From positions 1 through 64,000 of the forward strand of contig JBBDHV010000047.1 of assembly GCA_040880725.1 (NCBI GenBank): a stretch of 64,000 nt of DNA. Reading direction: 5' to 3'. The position numbers were made by a program, and so were the translations under genes. Of the stretch, positions 9,036-18,159 are shown piece by piece (within the stretch, counting starts at the first letter, position 1; every line of letters starts with the position of its first letter). The DNA comes from DATHWB01 sp040880725 (GTDB lineage: Bacteria > Actinomycetota > Acidimicrobiia > Spongiisociales > ZC4RG35). Below the pieces are notes generated by a model that saw only the letters and a list, made by a program, of their open reading frames with translations, made no database searches and had not been told where the DNA came from.

Positions 9036-9055
9036 GGCACTCTCGGGAGAGTGCC
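9036..9055 (-). promoter_or_regulatory. Hairpin in the 5' leader of the importer operon
   Basis: The arms GGCACTCT and AGAGTGCC form a perfect 8-bp stem with a CGGG loop, 22 bp before the binding-protein ATG. It may be an operator, an mRNA-stabilising 5' hairpin, or the end of dxs transcription. Nothing decides among these. The remaining 120 bp up to dxs shows no gene. Confidence 0.4.
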
Positions 9056-9175
9056 TGCGGACCCTAACCCTGCACCCCCCCGCCATGCGGAGGAAGTCAC
9101 AGGGTTGTCCCTACCCCAACGTTCGGTGCGGCGACGCTGGTTCCCCCGGGTACCGAAGCCGGAATGAAGGCGCTT

Positions 9176-11029
9176 TCAGTCCTGGAGGATCAGCCGGAGA
9201 CGCTCGACGAGGGAATCGACGTCGAGGCCCACCGACTGGAGCACGTCGTCGGCCGACCCGAACGGCAGGAACGCGTCGGGCACCCCCACCGTGTGCACCT
9301 TGCCGGCGAGACCGGTGCCGGCGAGCGCCTCGAGAACCGCCGCTCCGAACCCGCCGGCGACGACGTTGTCCTCGAGCGTGACCACTGCGCCTGCCCGCCG
9401 CACCCAGTCCTCCAGCCTCGGATCGAGAGGTTTCACCCAACGAGCGTTCACCACGCCCACCGACGCGCCGTCCTGCTGCAGCCGTGCCGCGACCTTCTGG
9501 GCGCTTTCGACGAACCGCCCGTTGGCAAGGATCAGCAGGTCGTCGCCCCAACTCAGCTCCGCCCACTCCCCGACCGGGATTGCCTGCACGGGAATGGCGG
9601 GAATCGAGGTGGCAGCTGCCTTCGGATACCGGATCGCCATCGGGCCGTCATGGGTTGCGGCCGTTTCGATCATTCCGCAGAGGTCGGCCGCGTCCGCGGG
9701 AGCACCCACCACCATTCCGGGAATCATTCGCAGAAACGTGAGGTCGAACACCCCGTGGTGGGACGGTCCGTCCGGACCGGTCACCCCTGCCCGGTCGACG
9801 AGGAAGGTCACCGGTAGTCCGTGCAGCGCCACATCCATCGTCACCTGGTCGATGGCCCGTTGGAGGAAACTGGAATAGATGGCGACGTAGGGCTTCTTGC
9901 CCGCCATTGCCAGCCCGGCAGAAAGTGTCACGGCGTGCTGTTCGGCGATGCCGCAGTCGATCACCCGGTCGGGATGTCGCTCGGCGACCTCGCCCAGCCC
10001 CGTCGATGACACCATCGCCGCCGAGATGCCGACGACATCGGGGTGGCGATCCGCCACGGATGCCACCGCCTGGCCGGCGACGTCGGTGAGCTTGATCTCC
10101 GAGGAGAGATGCGCCCCGGTGGTGACGTCGAAACGACCCACGGCGTGCAGCTTGTCGACCCTGTCGTCGATCGCAGGGCGATACCCGCTCCCCTTCTCGG
10201 TGACCACATGGACCACGACCGGCTCGTCGTATCCCTTGGCACGCGCGAACGTCTCTTCGAGCAGTTCGATGTCGTGTCCGTCGATCCGTCCGGTGTATTT
10301 CAGCCCGAGCGTGTCGAAGAACGTGGACGGCTCGAGCATCTGCTTGACGGCGTCTTTGAATCGGGTCGCCATTTCGTCGGCCGTCTCGCCGACGATCGGC
10401 ATGCCCCGCAACATCCTGCGCGACGTCCGTTTCGCCCACTCGTAGCGGGGGTCCATCCGTAGATGCGACAGGTTGGCGAGCATCGCCATCCCGCCGATGG
10501 TCGGTCCGTAGCTGTGGCCGTTGTCGTTGACGACGACGATGAGCCGGCGCGGCCTGGTCACCGCGATGTGACTCAGCGCCTCGTAGGCCATCCCGCCCGT
10601 GAGCGCACCGTCGCCGATCACGGCAATCGTCCAGTGCTCGCTGTCCGACAGCGCCCTCCCCAGGGCGTAGGAGAGGGACGTCGAGGCGTGCGAGTTCTCG
10701 ACGAAGTCATGCGTGCTTTCGTCCCGCGACGGGTAGCCGCTCAACCCACCGAGTTCCCGCAAATGATCGAACCCGTGCCGGCGGCCGGTCAGCAGCTTGT
10801 GGACGTAGGCCTGATGCCCGACGTCCCAGATGATCCGATCGTTGGGAGACTCGAAGCACCGGTGCAGGGCGAGGGTGAGTTCGACGACGCCCAGGTTCGG
10901 TGAAAGATGGCCGCCGGTCTTCGAGATCTTGTCGAGAAGGAACGTCCGGATCTCGGCTGCGAGCTGATCCAGCTCGGCAACGCTGAGATCATCGAGATCG
11001 GACGGGTTCTCGATCCGTGCGAGGATCAT
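9176..11029 (-). CDS. dxs: 1-deoxy-D-xylulose-5-phosphate synthase
   Basis: Condenses pyruvate and glyceraldehyde 3-phosphate to DXP with thiamine diphosphate, the entry step of the MEP isoprenoid pathway. The 617-residue protein shows HLSPNLGVVELT near 41-52, the TPP motif GDGALTGG at 139-146 and the transketolase motif DRAGVTGPDGPSHHG in the middle domain, as in all Dxs. Start 11029 is chosen because the longer frame would overlap the kinase gene and adds residues unlike Dxs. It lies 43 bp after the phosphate sensor kinase on the same strand, so it may be read from the phosphate operon. That placement is unusual. Confidence 0.95.
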   Translation of the reverse strand: MILARIENPSDLDDLSVAELDQLAAEIRTFLLDKISKTGGHLSPNLGVVELTLALHRCFESPNDRIIWDVGHQAYVHKLLTGRRHGFDHLRELGGLSGYPSRDESTHDFVENSHASTSLSYALGRALSDSEHWTIAVIGDGALTGGMAYEALSHIAVTRPRRLIVVVNDNGHSYGPTIGGMAMLANLSHLRMDPRYEWAKRTSRRMLRGMPIVGETADEMATRFKDAVKQMLEPSTFFDTLGLKYTGRIDGHDIELLEETFARAKGYDEPVVVHVVTEKGSGYRPAIDDRVDKLHAVGRFDVTTGAHLSSEIKLTDVAGQAVASVADRHPDVVGISAAMVSSTGLGEVAERHPDRVIDCGIAEQHAVTLSAGLAMAGKKPYVAIYSSFLQRAIDQVTMDVALHGLPVTFLVDRAGVTGPDGPSHHGVFDLTFLRMIPGMVVGAPADAADLCGMIETAATHDGPMAIRYPKAAATSIPAIPVQAIPVGEWAELSWGDDLLILANGRFVESAQKVAARLQQDGASVGVVNARWVKPLDPRLEDWVRRAGAVVTLEDNVVAGGFGAAVLEALAGTGLAGKVHTVGVPDAFLPFGSADDVLQSVGLDVDSLVERLRLILQD

Positions 11030-11072
11030 GCGACGAATCGTAGTTGCCCCGCAGACCCACAGACACTCGGTG

Positions 11073-12812
11073 TCATGTTCCTCCACCGGCGTCCCCCGGT
11101 GCGAGGGGAAGGACCAGGGTGAAGATCGACCCAGAGCCGAGCTCGGAGACGACCGACACCGAACCGCCGTGCGTCTCGGCGACGTGCTTCACGATCGCCA
11201 GTCCCAGCCCCGTTCCACCGGTCTCCCGCGATCGGGCGACGTCGACTCGGTAGAAGCGTTCGAACACCCGATTGATCGATCGCATGGGGATCCCCACGCC
11301 CGTGTCCTCGACGTCGACCCGCACCATCGAGTCTTGAACCGTTGCCTGCACCTGCACCTGGTCGCCTTCGGTGCTGTAGCGGATCGCGTTCGAGATGAGG
11401 TTGCGCACCGCCAGACCGAGGTCGGACCCCGACCCGACCACGATCGCGCGTTCGAGACGGGAGGTGAGGGCGATCCCCTTGTCCGAGGCGGTCCGCCGCA
11501 GTCGCTCGATCTCGTCTTCGATGACCCGGTCGAGCCGCACCGGCGTGTTCCCGCCCGATGAGGTCTCCACCCTCGACAGGTCGAGCAGGTCTCCCACGAT
11601 GCGCGCCAGTTGCTGAGCCGACTCGTGGACGAGGGTGACGAAACGCGCGGCCCGGTCCGGGTCGCGTTCGAGAGCCATCTGCAGGGTCTCGGACGCTGCG
11701 AGGATGGACGCGATCGGGGTCTTCAACTCATGGGACGCATCGGCGACGAAGTCCCGGCGCATCCGTTCGATTCGAATCCGCTCGGAGATGTCGGTGACGA
11801 CGAGCAGGATGCGCCCGTCGGGGAGTGGGGTGGCGAGCGCTCGCAACGCCGGTCCGGTTCCGGTGGGTTCCAGCACTTCGTCCTGGGTGGTGCCGGACTC
11901 GACAGCCTCCCGGACGAGTCGCTGCAGACTGTGCGGGGCGAGCTTGCCGAGCCGCGCCGGTACCTCCCCGACGATGTCCCTGGCAGTGCCGTTGCCATAG
12001 AGGATCTCGCCGTCGGCGGCGACCAGAATCACCCCTTGCGGGAGCGCATCCAGGAGCGCCTCGAGTATTTCACGCTCGGCTTCGGCCTGCACCACGCGCC
12101 TGCCGAGTTCGTCGGCGATCTGGCCGATCGACACGCCGAGACGGTCGAGCTCCTGAATGGGCGAACGGCGAGGGCGAACGTCGAGGCGGCCTTCCGCCAC
12201 CTCCCGGGCGACACCGGTCAGCTCCTGAATGGGTCGCGTCACCCTGCGGGCGACCAGGGCCATGAGGAGGACGCCCGCAACTCCGGCGACGAGTGCTGCC
12301 ACGCCCACCCGGGTCCCGACTTCTGCGACCTCGCCGGAGAGCCGGTCCTCAGTGATCGACAGCCGATAGATCCGGCCGTCGGGAGATCGGATGGCGACAT
12401 ATGTCTGGCGGACCCCCGTCGTCTCCGACACGCGACTGTCACCGCCGGTTCCCCCGTCTCGCGCCTCGACGACCTCGGGGCGGGATCCGTGGTTTTGCAT
12501 GTCGCCGGCATCGAACTCGGAGTCGGCGAGCACGGTGCCGTCTCCCGCGATCACGGTGAGTCGGGCGTCCAGCGCACGGGCGAGATCCGCCCCGGGAGCG
12601 CCGAGGTCGTCGTCGCGGACAGAGTCGAGGGTCAACGCAACCGACCGGAGCTGACGCTCGAGGGATTCGGAGGCCTGTCGACGGAGCACCGTCTCGACGC
12701 CGTCGAGGGTGAGGACGCCGAAGATGCCGATCAACAGGATGAAAACAACTGCGTAGGCAGTCAGCAGGCGGCCAGCGAGACTTCCCCGACCGGGTGAGCG
12801 GACCTCATTCAT
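11073..12812 (-). CDS. phoR: Phosphate-type sensor histidine kinase (PhoR-like)
   Basis: Senses the phosphate state and phosphorylates the adjacent response regulator. The order of parts in the 579-residue protein is: TM1 (about 14-36), an extracytoplasmic domain of about 130 residues, TM2 (168-188), HAMP (189-240), PAS (about 250-345), then the H-box DASHELKTPIAS with His361 and an HATPase domain ending in GTGLGLAIVKH. The presence of both an external domain and a cytoplasmic PAS resembles Bacillus PhoR more than SenX3. It overlaps the regulator gene by 8 bp. The ligand of the external domain is unknown. The PstB/PhoU complex is the likely input, given the operon. Confidence 0.92.
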   Translation of the reverse strand: MNEVRSPGRGSLAGRLLTAYAVVFILLIGIFGVLTLDGVETVLRRQASESLERQLRSVALTLDSVRDDDLGAPGADLARALDARLTVIAGDGTVLADSEFDAGDMQNHGSRPEVVEARDGGTGGDSRVSETTGVRQTYVAIRSPDGRIYRLSITEDRLSGEVAEVGTRVGVAALVAGVAGVLLMALVARRVTRPIQELTGVAREVAEGRLDVRPRRSPIQELDRLGVSIGQIADELGRRVVQAEAEREILEALLDALPQGVILVAADGEILYGNGTARDIVGEVPARLGKLAPHSLQRLVREAVESGTTQDEVLEPTGTGPALRALATPLPDGRILLVVTDISERIRIERMRRDFVADASHELKTPIASILAASETLQMALERDPDRAARFVTLVHESAQQLARIVGDLLDLSRVETSSGGNTPVRLDRVIEDEIERLRRTASDKGIALTSRLERAIVVGSGSDLGLAVRNLISNAIRYSTEGDQVQVQATVQDSMVRVDVEDTGVGIPMRSINRVFERFYRVDVARSRETGGTGLGLAIVKHVAETHGGSVSVVSELGSGSIFTLVLPLAPGDAGGGT

Positions 12813-13515
12813 CCATGAATTTGTAGCCGAGACCGCGCACCGTGACGACCCGCGTCGGGCGAGCGGGGTCGTCTTCGATCTTCTGGCGGATCCGTTTGAT
12901 GTGAACGTCCAGGGTCTTCGTGTCACCGAAGTAGGACGGCCCCCATACATCGTCGATGAGGGTATCCCGAGTCGCCAGCCGGTTCTTGCGACGCATCAGG
13001 GACTCGAGAAGTTCGAATTCCTTGGGACGCAGCTCGACCTGGCGGCCATCGACCCGGACCTCGTGGGCGTCGATGTCGATCTCGATCGAGGCACCCCGCA
13101 GGATCTCGTTGTTCTCGGCGAACGTTCCCGTCCGCGACGATCGGCGGATCTGGGCGCGCACGCGTGCCATCAGCTCGCGCATCGAGAACGGCTTGGTCAC
13201 GTAGTCGTCCGCGCCGAGCTCGAGACCGGCGACCTTGTCAGCCTCGGAATCTCGCGCGGTGAGCATGATGATCGGGACATCCGATGTCGCGCGGATCTTC
13301 CTGCAGACGTCGAGACCCGACGACTCGGGGAGCATCACGTCCAACAGCACCACCGACGGGTTGCCGACTCGGGCCTGCTCGACGCCATCGCGTCCGGTCA
13401 CCGCGGAGAGCACCTCGTAGCCCTCCAGCTCGAGGGCGTAGGAGATCGACTCGACGAGGCTCGGTTCGTCCTCGACGATGAGCACTCGATGCCTGGGCTC
13501 AAGCTTCGACGACAT
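12805..13515 (-). CDS. phoB: Phosphate response regulator (PhoB/RegX3 family)
   Basis: OmpR/PhoB-class transcription factor of 236 residues: receiver domain with phospho-acceptor Asp59 (VVLLDVMLP) and Lys108 (VTKPFS), then a winged-helix DNA-binding domain ending in RVVTVRGLGYKF. It should bind PHO-box direct repeats such as the one at 18128-18145 before pstS. Start 13515 gives a normal N-terminus (MSSKLEPRHRVLIVEDE). It overlaps the end of phoU by 17 bp. A start at 13554 would add 13 residues with no family counterpart. Confidence 0.93.
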   Translation of the reverse strand: MSSKLEPRHRVLIVEDEPSLVESISYALELEGYEVLSAVTGRDGVEQARVGNPSVVLLDVMLPESSGLDVCRKIRATSDVPIIMLTARDSEADKVAGLELGADDYVTKPFSMRELMARVRAQIRRSSRTGTFAENNEILRGASIEIDIDAHEVRVDGRQVELRPKEFELLESLMRRKNRLATRDTLIDDVWGPSYFGDTKTLDVHIKRIRQKIEDDPARPTRVVTVRGLGYKFMDE

Positions 13516-14191
13516 CGCCGGAAAACGCCTCCCCCGAGAATTCCTGGTATTCACCGGTCACGAGGAACACCACCTGCTCTGCGACGTCCACGGCTTGATC
13601 CCCGATGCGCTCCAAGGCTCGCGAGACCATCATCATCTGCGTCGCCCATTCCAGGACCTTCGGCGAGTCGCCACAGGACACGACCTCCCGATACATGTTC
13701 CGGTTGATACGGTCGATCGGTTCGTCCATCGCAGGGAGCAGTCTGGCTTCATCTGCATCGCGCCGCACGAATGCCTCCACGGCCGTGCGAATCATCGGTC
13801 GGACGAGATCGCCCATCTCTCGGATCTGCTCGACGATCCGCCGGCTCTGTGGAAGTCCGTCGGTGAGCTGGGCCATCTTGGCGATGTTGACGCACTGGTC
13901 GCCGGTTCGCTCCAAGGTGATATTGAGATGGAGAAGGGCCGACATGAGACGGAGATCGCTGCCCATCGGTTGCTGACGGGCCATCAGGTTCACCCAACGG
14001 TCATGGGTCGCGAGGTATTCGCGGTCGAGCGCTTTGTCCTCGCGGATCACCGCCGCTGCCAAGCCGAGGTCGGGAGTGCACACGGAATCGACTGCCATCC
14101 CCACCATGAGATCACAGCGATCAGCGACAGCCAGGACGGCGTCAGAGAGCGCCTCGAGTTCATTGTGAAAGTTCGTGCGATGGTCTGTCAC
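13499..14191 (-). CDS. phoU: Phosphate-specific transport accessory protein PhoU
   Basis: Negative regulator of phosphate signalling that links the Pst transporter to the PhoR-type kinase and helps limit phosphate uptake. It is a 230-residue all-helical protein with two PhoU repeats, each holding acidic Glu/Asp-x-x-x-Asp metal-cluster motifs. The GTG at 14191 is chosen because AAGGTGGA precedes it at about 9 nt; the ATG at 14206 would lie within that ribosome-binding site. It follows pstB by 15 bp and overlaps the response-regulator gene, so transport and signalling are co-expressed. Confidence 0.93.
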   Translation of the reverse strand: MTDHRTNFHNELEALSDAVLAVADRCDLMVGMAVDSVCTPDLGLAAAVIREDKALDREYLATHDRWVNLMARQQPMGSDLRLMSALLHLNITLERTGDQCVNIAKMAQLTDGLPQSRRIVEQIREMGDLVRPMIRTAVEAFVRRDADEARLLPAMDEPIDRINRNMYREVVSCGDSPKVLEWATQMMMVSRALERIGDQAVDVAEQVVFLVTGEYQEFSGEAFSGDVVEA

Positions 14192-14206
14192 TGATCCACC
14201 TTCCAC

Positions 14207-15052
14207 TCAGCCGAACCGGCCGGTGATGTACTGCTCTGTCTCCGGCACGTTCGGGGCGGTGAAGATCCGGTCGGTCAGGTCGTACTCCACCAACCGGCCC
14301 GTCCGTTGACCCGTGTCGTTCACGTCCACCGAGAAGAACGCCGTCCGGTCGGATACTCGAGCGGCCTGCTGCATGTTATGGGTGACAATGACGATCGAGT
14401 ACTCCTTCTTGAGCTCCAGCATCAACTCCTCGATGCGAAGCGTGGCGATCGGATCAAGGGCGGAGCACGGCTCATCCATCAGGATCACATCGGGGCTGGT
14501 GGCGACGGCGCGAGCGATGCAGAGCCGTTGCTGTTGGCCACCCGAAAGCGCAAACGCCGAGTCGTTCAGCTTGTCCTTGACCTCGTCCCACAACGCCGCC
14601 TTCTCCAGGGACCACCGAACCAGGTCGTCCAGATCTCCCTTCGATCCCTGTACTCGGGGGCCGAACGCAATGTTGTCGTAGATCGACTTGGGGAAGGGGT
14701 TGGGCTTCTGGAACACCATTCCGATCCGCCTACGCACCTCCACCGGATCCACGTTCTCTCCGTAGATGTCCACGTCGTGATATGTCAGCGCGCCCTCGAT
14801 CCGAGCCGACCTGATGAGGTCGTTCATCCGGTTGAAGCACCGTATGAACGTCGACTTCCCGCACCCGGACGGGCCGATCAGCGCCGTGATCTCGTTCTGG
14901 TTGATGTCCAGACTCACATCCGCCAGTGCCTTGAAATTGCCGTACCAGACGGAGACGTCGCTCGCGCGGAAGACGGCATCGGTCGCGGCGTTCTTGTCCG
15001 CCTCGTCGGGATCCTGCCGCAGGTCGAGCTGCGGAGTCGTCGCGATCTTCAT
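14207..15052 (-). CDS. pstB: Phosphate ABC importer ATP-binding protein PstB
   Basis: ATPase of the high-affinity phosphate importer. It has Walker A GPSGCGKST, the family stretch FIRCFNRMNDLI, signature LSGGQQQR, Walker B VILMDEPCSALDP, and the Tyr-rich C-terminus TEQYITGRFG shared by PstB proteins. The ATG at 15052 is preceded by GAGGA at short spacing. An ATG at 15088 (12 residues more) is possible but has only a poor ribosome-binding site. It sits in the order pstS-C-A-B-phoU, 55 bp after pstA. Confidence 0.95.
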   Translation of the reverse strand: MKIATTPQLDLRQDPDEADKNAATDAVFRASDVSVWYGNFKALADVSLDINQNEITALIGPSGCGKSTFIRCFNRMNDLIRSARIEGALTYHDVDIYGENVDPVEVRRRIGMVFQKPNPFPKSIYDNIAFGPRVQGSKGDLDDLVRWSLEKAALWDEVKDKLNDSAFALSGGQQQRLCIARAVATSPDVILMDEPCSALDPIATLRIEELMLELKKEYSIVIVTHNMQQAARVSDRTAFFSVDVNDTGQRTGRLVEYDLTDRIFTAPNVPETEQYITGRFG

Positions 15053-15107
15053 GGGGTCCTCAGTGTTCTCGTTGGTCTCGTTGTCCATGATCAATTGCCC
15101 GTCGACG

Positions 15108-16046
15108 TCACCAACGCCGCTCGAAGCGGTCGCGCAGCCAGACCGCAAAGGAGTTCAACGCGAGCACCAGGATGAGCATCACGATCACTCCTGCGGCGGC
15201 GAGGATCCGGAACTCTTCCTGTGGACGGTTCGAGTACTGATAGATCATCACCGGCAAGGTGGAGTATCCGTCCGAGAAGAACCGCGGATTGAAGGTGACG
15301 AAGGTCACCGCCCCCACCAGCAGAAGTGGTGCGGCCTCACCGATGGCCCGAGCGACCGAGAGGATCACGCCGGTCAGGATCCCCGGAGTGGCCGCAGGGA
15401 GCACCTGCATCCTGATGGTCTGCCAGCGCGTGGCGCCGAGCGCCAAGGCTCCGTCGGAAATCGAGGACGGGACGGCCCTGATCGCCTCGCGGCTGGCGAG
15501 GATCACAGTGGGGAGTACGAGGAGTCCGACCGTGATGGAGCCTGCAGCCGCCACGAAGCCGAGTCCGATCGGGCCCCGGACGATGAACGCCAGGCCGAGA
15601 ATGCCGAACACGATCGACGGGACACCGGCCAGGTTCTGGATGTTCAGCTCGATCAGCCGATTCCACCACCTGTCCTTGTCTGCGTACTCCTCGAGGTACA
15701 CCGCAGCCCCCACCCCGACCGGCACGATCATGAAAACGACTCCACCGATGACATACAGCGTGCCGAGAATCGCCGTCCGATAGCCGGCGGTGCCGGGCGA
15801 GATGGTGGAAGGCGGATTGGTCAGCAACGACCAGGTCATCCGTCCGCCTCCTTCGGCGAACATGAACACGATCAAGGCCACGAGCCCGGCGATGGCGAGT
15901 GCGACGCCGCTGAGCATCAGGATCACGAAGATCCCGCTCACGAGGCGTCCACGTCGCTGAGAGCCAGTGAGAGATTGGAGCGTCGCAGCTCGTGCGACGG
16001 CCACGGCATCGGCTGCTCTCCTGGGCACCATTGCGTCGCCGGTCAT
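15108..16046 (-). CDS. pstA: Phosphate ABC importer permease PstA
   Basis: One of the two membrane subunits of the phosphate importer. The 312-residue protein has six expected helices with a long N-terminal extension, and the PstA features YLEEYADKDRWWNRLIE, LNIQNLAGVPSIVFG and the EAA loop GALALGATRWQTIR. Its ATG overlaps the pstC stop (TGATG). The longer frame upstream runs inside pstC and is not coding. Confidence 0.94.
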   Translation of the reverse strand: MTGDAMVPRRAADAVAVARAATLQSLTGSQRRGRLVSGIFVILMLSGVALAIAGLVALIVFMFAEGGGRMTWSLLTNPPSTISPGTAGYRTAILGTLYVIGGVVFMIVPVGVGAAVYLEEYADKDRWWNRLIELNIQNLAGVPSIVFGILGLAFIVRGPIGLGFVAAAGSITVGLLVLPTVILASREAIRAVPSSISDGALALGATRWQTIRMQVLPAATPGILTGVILSVARAIGEAAPLLLVGAVTFVTFNPRFFSDGYSTLPVMIYQYSNRPQEEFRILAAAGVIVMLILVLALNSFAVWLRDRFERRW

Positions 16047-17005
16047 CAGTCGTACACCTCCCGGAATCGCCGCACGAACCGCATGGCGATCATGTTCAGG
16101 ATCAGGGTGGCGAAGAAGAGCAGACTCCCGACAGCGAAGATCGTGTCGTAGACCACGCCTTCGGCGGGGATGTCGCCGGTAGACCGGCCGGCGATGAACG
16201 CAGTCATGGTCTGTGCTCCCTTGGTGAGGTCGAAGTTCACTGTGGGATTGCCTGCACCCGCTGCGAGCCAAACCACCATGGTCTCGCCCACCGCGCGGGA
16301 CCCGGCCAGGACCATCGCCGCCACGATCCCCGAGATCGCCGCAGGCACCACCACCCGGAGGGAGACCTCGAGCTTCGACGCCCCGAGGGCGTATGCCCCT
16401 TCCCGGAGCGCAGCAGGCACGGCACGCATCGCATCGTCGGAGACCGAGACGATCAGCGGCACCACCAGCAGACCCACAGCGAGCCCGGCGACGCCAATCG
16501 AGAACGGGCCCTGCCACGGAAGGAAGGGCGTGAGTGTCTCGATCGTGGGACGGATGAACCAGAACGCGAAAAGGCCGAGAGCGACCGTGGGAATTCCCTC
16601 CAATACCTCGAGAGCCGGCTTGACGACGCGCCGAATTCGGTTCGGCGCGTACTCCGAGAGATAGATGGCGGTCAACAGCCCGACAGGGACTGCGACCATC
16701 GTGGCTATCACCACCACGATCCCACTGCCCACCACGATCGGCCAGACGCCGAAGCTCGGGGTGGCGAAGGCGGGAGCCCACACCGTTTCGCCGAAGAACT
16801 CACTGAACGACACCTCGCGGAAGAAGCCGATAGTCGGCGGGAGCAGGGAGAACACGATCGCAGTGGTGACGGCGACGGACAGCACTGCGCACAACCAGAA
16901 GAACACGAGCACGGCCTTCTCGCCGTAGCGCGGGCTGGATGCCGACAACGACCAGTGCCCCTCGGCACTGGTCGTCGTCACGATCCGCTGGTCCTCGGAC
17001 GCCAT
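16046..17005 (-). CDS. pstC: Phosphate ABC importer permease PstC
   Basis: Membrane partner of PstA, 319 residues. It shows the PstC motifs YLSEYAPNRIRRVVKPALEV, LEGIPTVALG and the EAA loop GAYALGASKLEVS, with six hydrophobic segments. The start lies 3 bp after the pstS stop and its end overlaps pstA, so the whole importer is one transcript. Confidence 0.94.
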   Translation of the reverse strand: MASEDQRIVTTTSAEGHWSLSASSPRYGEKAVLVFFWLCAVLSVAVTTAIVFSLLPPTIGFFREVSFSEFFGETVWAPAFATPSFGVWPIVVGSGIVVVIATMVAVPVGLLTAIYLSEYAPNRIRRVVKPALEVLEGIPTVALGLFAFWFIRPTIETLTPFLPWQGPFSIGVAGLAVGLLVVPLIVSVSDDAMRAVPAALREGAYALGASKLEVSLRVVVPAAISGIVAAMVLAGSRAVGETMVVWLAAGAGNPTVNFDLTKGAQTMTAFIAGRSTGDIPAEGVVYDTIFAVGSLLFFATLILNMIAMRFVRRFREVYD

Positions 17006-17008
17006 CGA

Positions 17009-18013
17009 TCAGCGACCAGCGAGGAGGTCGATCTTGGCTGCCTGCTCCTCGAGCTGCTCGGGAGTCATCGGCACATACTCGGCCAACTCCGCGATCTGGG
17101 GAGCGTTCTCGATGTAGAAATCGGCGAAGTCGACCGTCTCGGGCCGGGCGAGTGCCGTGTCACTGAAGTACACGAACAGGCCACGTCCGAGCGGCGTGTA
17201 CGTGCCGCCCTCGACATTCTCCGGCGTGGACTCCACACAGCCGTTGCCGTCATCGATGGCGAGCGCCTTCACCACGTCCACCGATTCCTGGTAGTAGGAG
17301 AAGGGGATGTAGCCCATGGCGTAGGGATCGCCCGAGATGGCGTTGACCGCTGCCAGGTCGTCCTCGCCGATGTCGTTGTAGTCGATGCGGATGTTCCCGC
17401 TCTCGCCGTTGATCTCCTCGGTGAAGTAGTCGAATGTCCCCGAGTCGGAGCCGGGCCCGTACAGGTTGATCGGCTGGCCGGCGAGATCGTCGGGGAGGTC
17501 GAGTCCGTCGATGTCTCCCCAGGTGTCCACTGTGGATTCGTTCACCCAGATCTGGCTGATCTGGTCGACGGTGAGACAATCGATGGGAAGGTCCTGGCTG
17601 ACGACGACCGAGAGCGCGTCATTGGCGACCTGGATGAAGTCGTAGGCGATTCCGTTCTCCTCACAGATCGCGGCCTCGTCGTCTTTGATTGGGCGGGACG
17701 AGTTGTTCGCATCTGTCTCGCCTTCGCAGAACTTCTGGAAGCCGCCTCCGGTGCCGGAGATGGCGACCGTGACCCGAACACCGGGCTGGGCCTCCATGTA
17801 CAGCTCTGCGGCGACCTCGGAGAGCGGACCGACGGTGCTCGAGCCGTCGAGCCGTACTTCTCCGGTCAGTTCGCCGCCGTTCGAACTGTCGTCTGTAGCC
17901 GCCGTGTCCGAGGCATCGTCGTCCGAGCCCCCCGCGTCGTCTCCACTGCCACACGCAGCGAGAGCCAGCGCCAGGACCGCAAGGAGCGCGGCCGATCTGA
18001 GGGATTTCTTCAT
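17009..18013 (-). CDS. pstS: Phosphate-binding lipoprotein PstS
   Basis: Extracytoplasmic phosphate receptor, 334 residues. The N-terminus MKKSLRSAALLAVLALALAAC is a lipoprotein signal with lipobox LAAC, then an acidic Ser/Asp/Gly spacer. The mature domain carries the phosphate-contact motif LDGSSTVGPLSE, the segment AISGTGGGFQKFCEGETD and PGSDSGTFDYF, all diagnostic of PstS. A strong GGAGGAATCC before ATG 18013 fixes the start; the longer upstream frame is noncoding. A PHO-box-like direct repeat lies 115 bp upstream, so it should be induced by phosphate limitation. Confidence 0.96.
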   Translation of the reverse strand: MKKSLRSAALLAVLALALAACGSGDDAGGSDDDASDTAATDDSSNGGELTGEVRLDGSSTVGPLSEVAAELYMEAQPGVRVTVAISGTGGGFQKFCEGETDANNSSRPIKDDEAAICEENGIAYDFIQVANDALSVVVSQDLPIDCLTVDQISQIWVNESTVDTWGDIDGLDLPDDLAGQPINLYGPGSDSGTFDYFTEEINGESGNIRIDYNDIGEDDLAAVNAISGDPYAMGYIPFSYYQESVDVVKALAIDDGNGCVESTPENVEGGTYTPLGRGLFVYFSDTALARPETVDFADFYIENAPQIAELAEYVPMTPEQLEEQAAKIDLLAGR

Positions 18014-18090
18014 GGATTCCTCCACACTGAGTTTGCGATTCGTCATCACCCTCCGAGGGCTCGGACACAGCAAGACCATGTCCGTACGAA

Positions 18091-18096
18091 AAGCTA
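18091..18096 (-). promoter_or_regulatory. Possible -10 box of the pst operon
   Basis: TAGCTT on the minus strand, about 31 nt downstream of the PHO-box-like repeat and 77 nt before the pstS ATG, is the best TANNNT match between them. Confidence 0.3.
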
Positions 18097-18127
18097 CGGA
18101 GGGGAGGTGAAGCGAAACCCGCCACTC

Positions 18128-18145
18128 GGTGAACGAACAGTGAAC
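18128..18145 (-). promoter_or_regulatory. PHO-box-like direct repeat upstream of pstS
   Basis: On the minus strand the site reads GTTCACT-GTTC-GTTCACC: two GTTCAC units 11 bp apart. This matches the actinobacterial PHO box described for Streptomyces PhoP (GTTCACC direct repeats with 4-nt spacers). It lies between the end of ppk and pstS and is oriented to drive pstS. The regulator encoded in the same operon is the likely ligand. Confidence 0.72.
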
Positions 18146-18159
18146 GTTCGAAACGACGC

